NCBI GenBank assembly: GCA_016934395.1
Contig: JAFGSZ010000013.1
Coordinates: 1-64,000, forward strand
DNA length: 64,000 nt
Direction of reading: 5' to 3'
DNA from: Bacteroidales bacterium
Lineage (GTDB): Bacteria; Bacteroidota; Bacteroidia; Bacteroidales; UBA10428
Shown here: positions 25,537-35,311 of the stretch, piece after piece
Position numbering within the stretch: position 1 is the stretch's first letter
Layout of the letters: each line of letters starts with the position of its first letter
Made by a program: the position numbers and the translations under genes
Notes under the pieces: model-generated
What the model was told of the DNA's origin: nothing
What the model saw: only the letters and a program-made list of their open reading frames with translations
The model's database searches: none

Positions 25537-26958
25537 ATGCTTAGGAATAACGAAAATATCGACGAAGTATTCAGGGATAAACTCTGGAATATCCAGGAAG
25601 ATCCTTCGGATGCCGTATGGAAAAATATTTCCGGAAAGCTGGGACATAATAAGAAAAACAGAGTGTTGTTTATTTTCAGCAGAATTGCCGCCGGCATAGC
25701 TTTACTGGCAACCCTGGGACTGAGTTATTATTTTATAAGCAGACCAAATCAGGCAGATTTACAAAATCAACTTTCTGTAAAAAATACAGATACTGAAAAA
25801 ATAACAAAGGCTCCGGAAAATAAAGTAAAATCAATAATTCAACCCGTAAATAAAAAACAAGGACCAGAAATACAGTTATCAGGCAATGAAGTTGCACCTA
25901 TAAAGAATAAACATATAATACAATCCGCTGCAGATAAAAATAAACTACCAGTAAATACAGAAAACAAAAAGCAGCTTGCAGAAAATACTGAACTTATCAC
26001 CCTAACAAATTCTGAAATTCCGTGTACAACCATACCTGTTTCAAACAATAATAATGCAGAAGGAATTCTGGATGAAAAACAGCCAATATTAACAGTATTC
26101 CCGACCCTTGCTGAAGAAAATATTGAATTACCGGAAATGTATTCAGCCCCCGCAGATTATTTTGCAAGCGTGTATACAGACCCAAAACCATCCCGGTCCA
26201 ATGAATGGATTATCGGCAGCCAGTTAGCTTCCATGTCAGTTTTTAATATCTCATCCGATAGAGAGATGACAAGTAATTTGTCTGCATCAGCAACAAATGT
26301 GAGCCAGGAAATTATGATGGCTTATTCAGGAGGAATTAACATTAATGTTTCGAATTCCGATCGTTTATCATTTCAATCAGGACTCTATTATACCCGGTAT
26401 GGAGAAACTGTAAACAACCTAAGCCTGGGTGAGTTTAACCGGCAAACCTTCTCGCTGGATGTTTTATCTAATGCCTATTCTTCAAATTTTATTGCGAACA
26501 ATTCAGATCTTTATAATCAGCTCATCAGTACAAATTCGGCATATTTTTCAGGTCCGGATAATGCTGTTATCACCGAAACAAATGGTGAATCAATAACCGG
26601 AAATATAACGCAATTTTTTGAGTATCTCGAAGTACCGTTTATTATTAAATACAAAATGATCGATCAGAAACTTGATGTACTGGTGCAGGGAGGTTTTAGC
26701 GCCGGGATCCTGGTGGGCAATAACGCCACGCTGCAGGTTGATGAAAAAAATTATCCATTGGTAACTGATAATACGCTTGACAATATCAGTTATATGAGTG
26801 TTCTTGGTTTTGGGTTTGAATATCCTTTAGGCGCTCATTTTCACATGAACCTTGAACCGGTTTTCAGATACAGTTTAAGTGAGGCAACAAGCCGCTCACT
26901 GATTAGCAATTATCCTTACCGTTTTGGTATATTCACAGGATTAAGCTATAAATTTTAA
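25537..26958 (+). CDS. Membrane-anchored putative anti-sigma/outer-membrane barrel protein
   Basis: The 473-aa protein is built in three parts. A cytoplasmic N terminus of about 45 residues (DEVFRDKLWNIQEDPSDAVWKNI) is followed by a transmembrane helix (about 48-65). Next comes a long polar linker, and then a C-terminal domain (from about 225) like PorT-type outer-membrane barrels, ending in GLSYKF. Its place directly after an ECF sigma gene, with 4 nt spacing, suggests that the cytoplasmic part holds the sigma factor. That a single chain would span both membranes is an inference. Confidence 0.75.
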   Translation: MLRNNENIDEVFRDKLWNIQEDPSDAVWKNISGKLGHNKKNRVLFIFSRIAAGIALLATLGLSYYFISRPNQADLQNQLSVKNTDTEKITKAPENKVKSIIQPVNKKQGPEIQLSGNEVAPIKNKHIIQSAADKNKLPVNTENKKQLAENTELITLTNSEIPCTTIPVSNNNNAEGILDEKQPILTVFPTLAEENIELPEMYSAPADYFASVYTDPKPSRSNEWIIGSQLASMSVFNISSDREMTSNLSASATNVSQEIMMAYSGGININVSNSDRLSFQSGLYYTRYGETVNNLSLGEFNRQTFSLDVLSNAYSSNFIANNSDLYNQLISTNSAYFSGPDNAVITETNGESITGNITQFFEYLEVPFIIKYKMIDQKLDVLVQGGFSAGILVGNNATLQVDEKNYPLVTDNTLDNISYMSVLGFGFEYPLGAHFHMNLEPVFRYSLSEATSRSLISNYPYRFGIFTGLSYKF

Positions 26959-26999
26959 TTTCCCGATTTTTATTTCTTTCCAATGTTATTCAGTTAATC

Positions 27000-27025
27000 A
27001 ACTTCATGCAATTGAAGTTTTATTT
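27000..27025 (+). terminator. Weak terminator after the sigma operon
   Basis: A 7-bp stem, AACTTCA with TGAAGTT (6-nt loop), is followed by TTATTT. The stem is AT-rich and the T run is broken, so efficiency is doubtful. Confidence 0.4.
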
Positions 27026-27028
27026 AAC

Positions 27029-27036
27029 TAATTTTG
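27029..27036 (+). promoter_or_regulatory. Bacteroidota -7 element upstream of the transglycosylase gene
   Basis: TAATTTTG is an exact TAnnTTTG match, 29 nt before the GTG start. A TTG lies 14 nt upstream of it, closer than the usual spacing. Confidence 0.4.
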
Positions 27037-27065
27037 TGAAATTTCAATTTTAAAACTGAATTATT

Positions 27066-28046
27066 GTGAAAAGAGAAAAGCACGGGATATTTAAAGGAAC
27101 CGGGAATAAAAAATTTATATCCTGGATACAGGTTATACTTTTAGGATTTGTTTTGTTAATCACAGTATTTTTTATTCAGAGTTTTACATCAAAAAATGAA
27201 CAGGAAGGTACTAATCAACCGGAAGATCCATATATAATTAATTCTCCTGAAATTCCGGATATTCTCGATTTTGCGGGTGAAACCGTTCCTCTTCAGTATT
27301 TTGATGTACGAGAAGATCTCGATCGTGAATTATTAATTAATACCTACTGGCATTCGCAGACGATCTTATTTATTAAAAAAGCAAACCGTTATTTTCCTGA
27401 AATAGAAAAAATTTTAAAGGAAAACGGTGTCCCTGATGATTTTAAATACATACCCCTTGTAGAGAGCGGATTTTCTCAGGCAGTTAGTCCTGCCGGAGCA
27501 GCAGGGTTCTGGCATTTTGTTAAAGGAACCGCAGAAGATTATGGCCTGGAAGTAAACGATGAAGTAGATGAACGCTATCATCTTGAAAAAGCAACCAAAG
27601 CAGCTTGTGATTTTTTTAAAGAATCTTACGAAAGTTATGGAAGCTGGACATTGGCTGCAGCATCATTTAATGTAGGCCGTCGCGGAATCGACCGACAGAT
27701 TGAGCGCCAAAAAGAAACGGATTATTACAACCTGCTATTTAATGAAGAAACAGCCAGATACGTTTACAGGATTCTGGCATTAAAAATTATTCTGACGGAT
27801 CCGCAAAAATATGGTTTTACCATCGGTCAGGCTGAAGGTTATTCTCCCATTCCAACATATTCGGTTGAAATTGATACTGCTGTTGCTGATTGGGCTGATT
27901 TTGCAAAATCGTATAATACAAATTACAAGATGCTGAAATACAACAATCTCTGGCTTAGAGATAATTTTCTCTCTAATAAAAAAGGAAAGAAGTATATGAT
28001 AAAAATTCCGAAAGAGGGAATTCGCAAAATGGAAATAAAAAAGTAA
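27066..28046 (+). CDS. Membrane-anchored lytic transglycosylase (SLT domain)
   Basis: This 326-aa peptidoglycan-cleaving enzyme has an N-terminal membrane anchor (about residues 17-40). The SLT domain has the catalytic Glu in PLVESGFSQ, then SPAGAAGFWHF and AAASFNVGRRGID. Its MltD-like layout lacks clear LysM repeats. The start is GTG 27066; no upstream ATG keeps the frame. It could act in cell-wall turnover. Its position after the sigma/barrel pair may be incidental, because it has its own -7 element. Confidence 0.88.
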   Translation: MKREKHGIFKGTGNKKFISWIQVILLGFVLLITVFFIQSFTSKNEQEGTNQPEDPYIINSPEIPDILDFAGETVPLQYFDVREDLDRELLINTYWHSQTILFIKKANRYFPEIEKILKENGVPDDFKYIPLVESGFSQAVSPAGAAGFWHFVKGTAEDYGLEVNDEVDERYHLEKATKAACDFFKESYESYGSWTLAAASFNVGRRGIDRQIERQKETDYYNLLFNEETARYVYRILALKIILTDPQKYGFTIGQAEGYSPIPTYSVEIDTAVADWADFAKSYNTNYKMLKYNNLWLRDNFLSNKKGKKYMIKIPKEGIRKMEIKK

Positions 28047-28082
28047 AATAATCCATTCAATTATTTTTAAAGAAACTGAACG

Positions 28083-30938
28083 TTGATAAATAAAGAAGCA
28101 CTCACTGTGCAGGAAGAAGAAAATATAAATGTTCTGGGAGCAAGGGTTCACAATCTCAGAAATATAGATGTCACCATCCCCCGAAACAGGCTTACTGTAA
28201 TTACCGGTCTTAGCGGTAGCGGAAAATCCTCGTTGGCTTTCGATACCATATATTCGGAGGGTCAGCGGAGATATATTGAAACATTATCTGCCTATGCACG
28301 CCAGTTTCTTGGAAACCTGGAACGCCCCGATGTAGATAAAATAACGGGGTTAAGTCCCGTAATCTCTATTGAACAAAAAACCACGAATAAAAATCCACGG
28401 TCAACCGTTGGAACCATCACTGAAATTTATGACTTTCTCAGATTACTTTTTGCCCGGGCAGGAATAGCCTATTCATACAATACAGGCGAACCCATGGTAA
28501 AATATACCGATGAACAAATCATTCATCTCATACTGGAAAAATTTGCAGATAAAAAGGTATATATCCTTGCCCCGGTGGTAAAAAATCGTAAAGGCCATTA
28601 TAAGGAGCTTTTCGAACAAATTCGCCGGAAGGGTTTTTTGCATGTTCAAATCGACGGGCAAATTACAGAACTTAAACACGGACTTAAAGTTGACCGGTAT
28701 AAAAATCACAATATCGAAATTGTAATTGATAAAATTCAGATATCGCCAGAAGATATCAAACGCTTAAAAGAATCTGTTGCTACAGCAATGCACCATGGCA
28801 AAGGTATTTTAATGGTTCATGAAAAAGATCAGAACCATTCGCGGTATTTTAGTCGCCAGCTTATGTGTCCCACCACCGGAATTTCATATAACGAACCAGC
28901 GCCACATTCATTTTCTTTTAATTCTCCTCAGGGGGCCTGCCACCATTGTAACGGGCTGGGAACAATTAATGAAATTGATGTCGACAAAATAATTCCCAAT
29001 CCTGAAGTCAGCATACGCAGGGGCGGTATCGAACCCCTGGGAAGCTATAAAAATTCGCTGATATTCTGGCAGCTGGAATCAGTAGCTAAAAAATACAATT
29101 TCACCCTAAACACCGCCATAAAAAACATTCCTGAAGATGGTTTGCATGTTATCTTATACGGCTCTGAAGAATCATTCAAACTCGAGAATACACCCCTTGG
29201 ATTGGGATCACAATATTTTCTGAGTTTCGAAGGAATTGTAAACTACATTGCCAACCAGCAAAATGGCTATACGAATACAGATAAAAAAGAAAATAAATGG
29301 GCCCAGCAGTTTATTAAAAAAACCATTTGCCCGGAATGTAAGGGGCAACGGCTAAATACTGAAGCGCTTCATTTCAGGATACACGATAAAAATATTGCCG
29401 AAATGGCCCAGATGGATATTGGTGAATTAGCAGCCTGGCTGGAAAATATTGAGGAAAATCTTAGTGAGCGACAAATTAAAATTGCCTCGGAAATTTTAAA
29501 AGAATTACGCACCCGGTTAAAATTTCTGTTGAACGTGGGGCTAAACTATCTTTCTTTAAATCGCAGTGCCCGGAGCTTATCCGGAGGCGAAAGCCAGAGA
29601 ATCAGACTGGCAACGCAGATCGGGTCACAGCTTGTAAATGTGCTGTATATTCTTGATGAGCCAAGTATTGGACTTCATCAGCGGGATAACCAGAGATTAA
29701 TCGAGGCATTAAAACAACTTCGCGATACCGGGAATTCTATTATTGTCGTGGAACATGATAAGGAAATGATCCAGTCTGCCGATTACATAGTTGATATGGG
29801 CCCCATGGCCGGACGTCATGGTGGTGAAGTGGTGGCGGCCGGTAATATCGAAACCATAAAAAAAAGCAAAAGCCTTACCGCAAGTTACCTGAACATGGAA
29901 AAAACTATTCCCGTACCTGAGCAACGACGCCCGGGATCAGGAAAATCTATCGTGATGAAAGGTGCCAATGGAAATAACCTGAAAAATCTGACGGTAAATT
30001 TTCCGCTGGGAAAATTTATTTGTATTACCGGCGTTTCAGGAAGCGGAAAATCCACGCTGATTAATGAAACGCTGTACCCGATTTTAAGCAATTATTTTTA
30101 CAGGTCTAATAAAGAACCCCTGGCATACTCCGATATTTCGGGCATTTCAAATATCGATAAAGTTATTGAAGTTGACCAGGCTCCCCTGGGACGCACGCCC
30201 CGGTCAAACCCTGCTACATATACCGGTGTTTTTACAGATATCAGAAAATTATTTGAACAGACCCAGGAAGCAAAAATAAGAGGGTATGCTGCTGGCAGAT
30301 TTTCATTTAATGTAAAAGGGGGAAGGTGCGAAACCTGTCAGGGTGCAGGAGTGCAGACCATAGAGATGAATTTTCTTCCGGATGTATATGTGGAATGTAA
30401 AGACTGTAACGGAAAACGTTATAACCGGGAAACACTGGAAGTTCGGTATAAAGGAAAATCCATAAGTGATGTATTAAATATGACCATTAACCAGGCAGTG
30501 GGTTTTTTCGAAAATATTCCGCATATACTGAAAAAGGTTATTACATTAAAACAGGTTGGATTGGGGTATATCACCCTCGGACAACCCTCCACCACCCTGT
30601 CGGGAGGAGAATCACAGCGGGTTAAACTGGCAGCAGAACTGGCCAAACGTGATACCGGCCAAACCCTGTATATTCTGGATGAACCTACAACCGGCCTCCA
30701 TTTCGAAGATGTAAGGGTACTGCTGGATGTATTAAACACCTTGGTTGACCGTGGAAATACAGTAATCGTTATCGAACATAATATGGATGTGATAAAAACT
30801 GCCGACTATATTATTGATATGGGTAAAGAAGGAGGATTAAAAGGCGGGGAAGTGATTTGTACCGGTACTCCTGAAGAATTAATCCAAAATCAGGAAAGTT
30901 ATACAGCAAGGTTCCTGGTTTCCGAGATTAAGAAATAA
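28083..30938 (+). CDS. uvrA: Excinuclease ABC subunit A
   Basis: This is the damage-recognition ATPase of nucleotide excision repair. The 951-aa protein has two ABC cassettes: Walker A GLSGSGKSS near the N terminus and GVSGSGKST in the second half, and signatures LSGGESQRIRLA and LSGGESQRVKLA. Zinc-binding cysteine clusters lie around CPTTG/CHHCNGLG, CPECKG, and CETCQGAG/CKDCNG. No ATG is available at the N terminus. Starts are TTG 28083 or GTG 28107, and I list the longer form. Confidence 0.96.
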   Translation: MINKEALTVQEEENINVLGARVHNLRNIDVTIPRNRLTVITGLSGSGKSSLAFDTIYSEGQRRYIETLSAYARQFLGNLERPDVDKITGLSPVISIEQKTTNKNPRSTVGTITEIYDFLRLLFARAGIAYSYNTGEPMVKYTDEQIIHLILEKFADKKVYILAPVVKNRKGHYKELFEQIRRKGFLHVQIDGQITELKHGLKVDRYKNHNIEIVIDKIQISPEDIKRLKESVATAMHHGKGILMVHEKDQNHSRYFSRQLMCPTTGISYNEPAPHSFSFNSPQGACHHCNGLGTINEIDVDKIIPNPEVSIRRGGIEPLGSYKNSLIFWQLESVAKKYNFTLNTAIKNIPEDGLHVILYGSEESFKLENTPLGLGSQYFLSFEGIVNYIANQQNGYTNTDKKENKWAQQFIKKTICPECKGQRLNTEALHFRIHDKNIAEMAQMDIGELAAWLENIEENLSERQIKIASEILKELRTRLKFLLNVGLNYLSLNRSARSLSGGESQRIRLATQIGSQLVNVLYILDEPSIGLHQRDNQRLIEALKQLRDTGNSIIVVEHDKEMIQSADYIVDMGPMAGRHGGEVVAAGNIETIKKSKSLTASYLNMEKTIPVPEQRRPGSGKSIVMKGANGNNLKNLTVNFPLGKFICITGVSGSGKSTLINETLYPILSNYFYRSNKEPLAYSDISGISNIDKVIEVDQAPLGRTPRSNPATYTGVFTDIRKLFEQTQEAKIRGYAAGRFSFNVKGGRCETCQGAGVQTIEMNFLPDVYVECKDCNGKRYNRETLEVRYKGKSISDVLNMTINQAVGFFENIPHILKKVITLKQVGLGYITLGQPSTTLSGGESQRVKLAAELAKRDTGQTLYILDEPTTGLHFEDVRVLLDVLNTLVDRGNTVIVIEHNMDVIKTADYIIDMGKEGGLKGGEVICTGTPEELIQNQESYTARFLVSEIKK

Positions 30939-31048
30939 GGTATTGCTGTTAATAAATCCGATCGGGAATCTTTTTTCATTATTATTATTCACTCTATCTT
31001 ACGGCAACTAATAAAAAATATTTGAGTATAAAGATTTAAAAATAAAAG

Positions 31049-31759
31049 ATGTCAAGTAGCGAAGATAAGATTAAACGTGCATTCAAGAAAAAAAACTGGA
31101 ATGAGATAAAAACTTCCGACAGCTGGAAGATTTTTAAAATTATGTCGGAATTTGTGGAGGGATTTGAAAAACTTGCCCGGATCGGACCTTGTGTTTCAAT
31201 TTTTGGCTCAGCGCGCACAGAACCGGGAACTCCGTATTATAAACTTGCAGAAGAAATTGCCTTTCAACTCACACAATGCGGGTACGGGGTAATAACCGGA
31301 GGAGGGCCGGGTATTATGGAGGCCGGAAACCTCGGTGCAAAAAGGGGTAAAGGCAGATCTGTAGGTATAAATATTGACCTCCCGTTTGAACAGGAACCCA
31401 ATTTTTTTATTGATTCGGATAAGCTGATTACGTTCGATCATTTTTTTGTAAGAAAAGTAATGTTCATGAAATATGCACAGGGATTTATTGTGCTGCCCGG
31501 TGGTTTCGGAACTTTTGATGAATTATTTGAAGCCCTTACCCTGATTCAGACTGAAAAAATTGGCAAGTTTCCGATTATACTGGTTGGAAAAAAATACTGG
31601 CAGGGCCTCATTGACTGGGTAAAACAGGTAATGCTGGAGGAGGAAAAAAATATCAGTACAGAAGATATGGATTTATTTAGTGTGGTTGACACGGCAGAAG
31701 AAGCTATAGGACTGATCAATAATTTTTATTCGAAATATCTGTTAAGCCCGAACTTTTAA
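31049..31759 (+). CDS. LOG-family protein (TIGR00730; cytokinin-riboside phosphoribohydrolase-like)
   Basis: This 236-aa Rossmann-fold protein has the family signature PGGFGTFDE and the GGGPGIMEAGNLGA nucleotide-phosphate loop. LOG proteins hydrolyse nucleoside 5'-monophosphates to base and ribose 5-phosphate; the bacterial target is often AMP. It carries an N-terminal extension of about 40 charged residues before the core, as in the longer subfamily. ATG start. It is likely monocistronic, about 110 nt after uvrA. Confidence 0.9.
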   Translation: MSSSEDKIKRAFKKKNWNEIKTSDSWKIFKIMSEFVEGFEKLARIGPCVSIFGSARTEPGTPYYKLAEEIAFQLTQCGYGVITGGGPGIMEAGNLGAKRGKGRSVGINIDLPFEQEPNFFIDSDKLITFDHFFVRKVMFMKYAQGFIVLPGGFGTFDELFEALTLIQTEKIGKFPIILVGKKYWQGLIDWVKQVMLEEEKNISTEDMDLFSVVDTAEEAIGLINNFYSKYLLSPNF

Positions 31760-31895
31760 AAAGTGGGGAATTTATTTCCTGCTTGCATATTGGAATCAAA
31801 ACAGTAAATTATAAGTTATCAACAATTAGCAGGAATTATTTTTTGCGAATATATGCTGAAATGCTTATTTTTAGCTGATTCTTAATCTGTTCAAA

Positions 31896-33317
31896 ATGTT
31901 TAGAATTCTTATCTTGTTAATGAATTTATTGGCCGTGCTGGTATTAAAGCAGATTTTTCCAGCCAACGTTACATTGCGCATGGAGGCCCCGGCTGAGGTA
32001 GTTGCCGGCAGTGAGTTTGAAGTACGGATATTTATTAACAAAGGAGACCTCGAAAGTTTTTCCCGTTTTCAGCAGGTTATTCCTTCCGGTCTCACCGCCT
32101 CGCAAGTTGAATCATCCAATGCCGATTTCTCATTCGAAGATAAACGTGTACGATTAATCTGGCTGCGGCTTCCCCGCCAGGAAGAATTTGAACTGGTATA
32201 CCGGATTAAAGTCGACGAACGCCTGAAAGGAACTTTCGAGTTAAAAGGAAAATTCTCATATATTCAGGATAATGAGCGTAAATCTATAAGTGTTCCTGAA
32301 AAATCGGTTTATATCCAGCCTTCTCCGACAATTGATCCGGCATTGATTGTAGATATTTCCGAGTTTGAAGAAAAAGTAATCCAGCCGATTCCTCATTTTG
32401 CAGCCGGATCGGAAAATATTGCCTGCATCAGGCAAAAACCCTATTTGGGAACCAGCGGTAATGAATACATCGTGAACCTTTTGATAAACAAAGAAAACCG
32501 GGAAAAATTTGCAAAAATTGAAGAAGAGGTACCTCCCGGTTTCACTGCTTCGGACATCGAAAGAAAGGATGCTATTTTTACTTTCAAAAACGGTACAGCA
32601 AAATATTTATGGATGAATCTGCCGCAGGAATCTTTCTTTATGGTTACCTACAGACTAATTCCTACTGATCCTTCAAAAGGCATAGTCCCTAAACTTACCG
32701 GGAAATTTTCTTTTCTTGATGGTGAAAAAACGGTGGTTATTGATGTACTTGAAACTGATCAAGACGTGAAAAATCTTACACGGGATCAACTTCTGGCTAT
32801 GATTCCGGAACTAAAGAACAAACCGGCCCCAGTTGCAATTATTCCGGATGAAACCAAAGAGGTTACACCGGTTGAAGTTAAGGTTGAAGAACCGGTTGTT
32901 GAAGAAAAACCAGGTATTGAAGAAAAACCTCTGGCCGAGAAAAAACCCCAGGTTATTAAATCTGAAAATAATAAGACCCGGGATTATAAAGAGCTGAAAA
33001 ATAATCTCCCCTACCTGTTAGAGCCCGAAAGCGGGATATATTATCGTGTTCAATTGGCAGCAGGACATAAACCCGTAGATATTAAACATTACTTCAAAAA
33101 ATTTAATCTTGATAGAGAGGTAAGAAAAGAATATCATGAAGGCTGGCATAAATACTCTGTAGGATCTTTTAATGTATATAAAGAAGCAAGAGATTACAGA
33201 ATACACATCTGGAATTCTACAGATATTACTGATGCTTTTGTTTCAGCCTATAACGACGGAAAAAGGATTACAGTGCAGGAGGCTTTAATGATTGCCAATC
33301 AACAATGGTACAAATAA
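31896..33317 (+). CDS. Envelope protein with a duplicated beta-domain and SPOR-like C terminus
   Basis: The 473-aa protein has an N-terminal signal or anchor (residues 3-22). It then has two clearly homologous segments, about 41-123 and 191-274, that share INK, VPxGxTAS, FxF, W-x-x-LP and GKFS. An acidic Pro/Glu/Val/Lys linker follows (about 310-355). The C-terminal region (about 380-473: YYRVQLAAG, W-x-KYSVGSF-x-VYKEA) resembles a SPOR or similar peptidoglycan-binding fold. It probably sits in the periplasm. The next gene is 18 nt away, so the pair is likely co-expressed. I do not recognise a named family. Confidence 0.75.
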   Translation: MFRILILLMNLLAVLVLKQIFPANVTLRMEAPAEVVAGSEFEVRIFINKGDLESFSRFQQVIPSGLTASQVESSNADFSFEDKRVRLIWLRLPRQEEFELVYRIKVDERLKGTFELKGKFSYIQDNERKSISVPEKSVYIQPSPTIDPALIVDISEFEEKVIQPIPHFAAGSENIACIRQKPYLGTSGNEYIVNLLINKENREKFAKIEEEVPPGFTASDIERKDAIFTFKNGTAKYLWMNLPQESFFMVTYRLIPTDPSKGIVPKLTGKFSFLDGEKTVVIDVLETDQDVKNLTRDQLLAMIPELKNKPAPVAIIPDETKEVTPVEVKVEEPVVEEKPGIEEKPLAEKKPQVIKSENNKTRDYKELKNNLPYLLEPESGIYYRVQLAAGHKPVDIKHYFKKFNLDREVRKEYHEGWHKYSVGSFNVYKEARDYRIHIWNSTDITDAFVSAYNDGKRITVQEALMIANQQWYK

Positions 33318-33335
33318 TTTAGCAGATTCGCGATA

Positions 33336-34697
33336 ATGAACCGATTAACCCTCATAATATTCATTTTTTTCAGCATTAGCGGTTTTCAGAATCTGCTTGC
33401 CCAGGGTGATCTGGATGATTTATTAAACCAGGAAGTAGAAGTTATAAATCCTGTGTATAAGCCGGTGATTGGAATTGGAGGCGGATTATTTAGTTATTTC
33501 GGAGAAGTTAAAAACAATACCAACTCTTTTATGTTGGGATCACCCGGATTTAATGTCAATGTATCCACATTTATAGATAATAAACATTACTTCAGGGGTA
33601 ACTTTTTCCTGATCACCGGGACGGTTACAGGAAATGAACGCTCATATTCCGATTTAAACAGGAACTTTAATTTTCAATCAAGCATTTATGCTTTTGGGAT
33701 TAACCTGAATTATGATTTTGACCACTTTTATAAAAAAGACAGAACGTTACATCCATTCATCTCAATAGGTGTGGAAACCATGACCTTTAATTCTAAAATC
33801 GACAGCCTTGATGGTGCAGGAAATAAATATTATTACTGGTCAGACGGAACCATACGCGATTTGGTTGAATCTCCTTCTAACTATGAAAGCAGCAGGTTTC
33901 TCGACAGGGATTTTAATTATGAAACCAATTTACGTGATTATGACTGGGGATTAGGCCAGTATCCGCAATATTCCTTTGCCATCCCTGTAGAAGTTGGTCT
34001 CGATTTCTGGATTACCTATCGTTTTATGGTGCGTGTGGCCACTTCATATCATTATACTTTTACCGACCTTATCGATCATGTGAGTTCGAAAAACACCAGC
34101 GGGATTATTGGGAATAAGTTCAACGATAGTTTCACATATACTTATGTTTCATTTCATCTCGATCTGTTTTCAGACTCAAAAACCCTTACGGTGGAACGTT
34201 TTTTTGCTGAGTACGATGATTATGATTATTCCATCTTTTACGATGACGAAGATGCTGACGGGATTTTCGACGGCTGGGATGATTGCCCCGGCACACCCTA
34301 TGGAGCAGAAGTAGATACCTTGGGTTGTCCGCTTGACAGTGATCTTGATGGCGTACCCAATTATATGGATGACGAACCCGGCACTACTTATGGCGCTTTT
34401 GTTGATGACCGTGGCGTACAAATGTCAGAAGATGATTTAATTGCCCTGCTGGACCAGTCTATGGCTGTTAACCGCAGCGATGTGGAACTGTTTATCCGTA
34501 CTCCCGGAAGTTATGCCGGTGGCAGAAGACAAACATCCGCAGAAATTCCGGCAAAATTTAAATCCGTGGATAAAGACAATGACAATTATATTTCATTTGA
34601 AGAAATGCTCAAGGCCATCGATAATTTCTTTGATTTTAACTCCACACTTTCCTCAGACGATATTTACGATCTTACCGATTTTTTCTTTTCGCAATAA
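33336..34697 (+). CDS. Outer-membrane barrel protein with TSP3-like calcium repeats and EF-hand
   Basis: The 453-aa protein has a signal peptide (about residues 1-22, LLAQG) and an N-terminal barrel-like domain up to about 300. Acidic thrombospondin type-3-like repeats follow (DDEDADGIFDGWDDCPGTP, DSDLDGVPNYMDDEP). The C-terminal EF-hand-like segment DKDNDNYISFEEML lies in the last 55 residues. The calcium-binding stretches replace the OmpA peptidoglycan domain usually found after such repeats. The preceding periplasmic gene may be its partner. Confidence 0.8.
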   Translation: MNRLTLIIFIFFSISGFQNLLAQGDLDDLLNQEVEVINPVYKPVIGIGGGLFSYFGEVKNNTNSFMLGSPGFNVNVSTFIDNKHYFRGNFFLITGTVTGNERSYSDLNRNFNFQSSIYAFGINLNYDFDHFYKKDRTLHPFISIGVETMTFNSKIDSLDGAGNKYYYWSDGTIRDLVESPSNYESSRFLDRDFNYETNLRDYDWGLGQYPQYSFAIPVEVGLDFWITYRFMVRVATSYHYTFTDLIDHVSSKNTSGIIGNKFNDSFTYTYVSFHLDLFSDSKTLTVERFFAEYDDYDYSIFYDDEDADGIFDGWDDCPGTPYGAEVDTLGCPLDSDLDGVPNYMDDEPGTTYGAFVDDRGVQMSEDDLIALLDQSMAVNRSDVELFIRTPGSYAGGRRQTSAEIPAKFKSVDKDNDNYISFEEMLKAIDNFFDFNSTLSSDDIYDLTDFFFSQ

Positions 34698-34704
34698 CGC
34701 AGCA

Positions 34705-35154
34705 TTAGACTTTGTCTAACCTTTCGTGCATTCTTTTAATATCTTTTTTCTTAATATCTTCCCGCTTATCATATTCCTTCTTCCCTCTTGCCAGCGCAAT
34801 ATTTACCTTTGCCAGTCCTCTTTCCGAGATAAACAATCCCGAGGCCACAATAGTATATCCCCGCTCCTTTACCTTTTTATCCAGTTTTCTTAATTCATTT
34901 TTATTAAGTAACAGTTTTCGATCGCGCTTAGGCTCATGATTCGTATATCCACCGTGTGAATATTCAGCTATATACAAATTTTTAACCCACAATTCTCCGT
35001 TTTTAAAAACACAATAGGTATCCGTAAGTCCGGCTTTTCCTGTGCGTATTGATTTTATTTCCGTTCCGGTTAATATAATACCGGCAGTATATTTATCAAT
35101 AAACTCATAATCGTGAGATGCTTTCTTATTCTTTATGTTGATCTTGTTCGCCAT
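34705..35154 (-). CDS. smpB: SsrA-binding protein
   Basis: This 149-aa tmRNA-binding protein is essential for trans-translation. It has [29 protein letters not shown] at the N terminus in the usual place, the central [13 protein letters not shown], and the basic C-terminal tail [19 protein letters not shown] start at 35154. It is convergent with the barrel protein, with a 7-nt gap and no recognisable terminator. No tmRNA gene lies in the window. Confidence 0.96.
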   Translation of the reverse strand: MANKINIKNKKASHDYEFIDKYTAGIILTGTEIKSIRTGKAGLTDTYCVFKNGELWVKNLYIAEYSHGGYTNHEPKRDRKLLLNKNELRKLDKKVKERGYTIVASGLFISERGLAKVNIALARGKKEYDKREDIKKKDIKRMHERLDKV

Positions 35155-35311
35155 TTATTCTTCAAATTCAGCAATGCAAAATAACATAAATTTTGTTTAA
35201 ACTAACAGCTTAAAAGAATCAATAATGAATCCGGGATGATATTCATTAAATTTTTACTAATTTTCTTACTTTCTTAGCGATTGAATAACACGGTAAGTAA
35301 TAATTAATATT

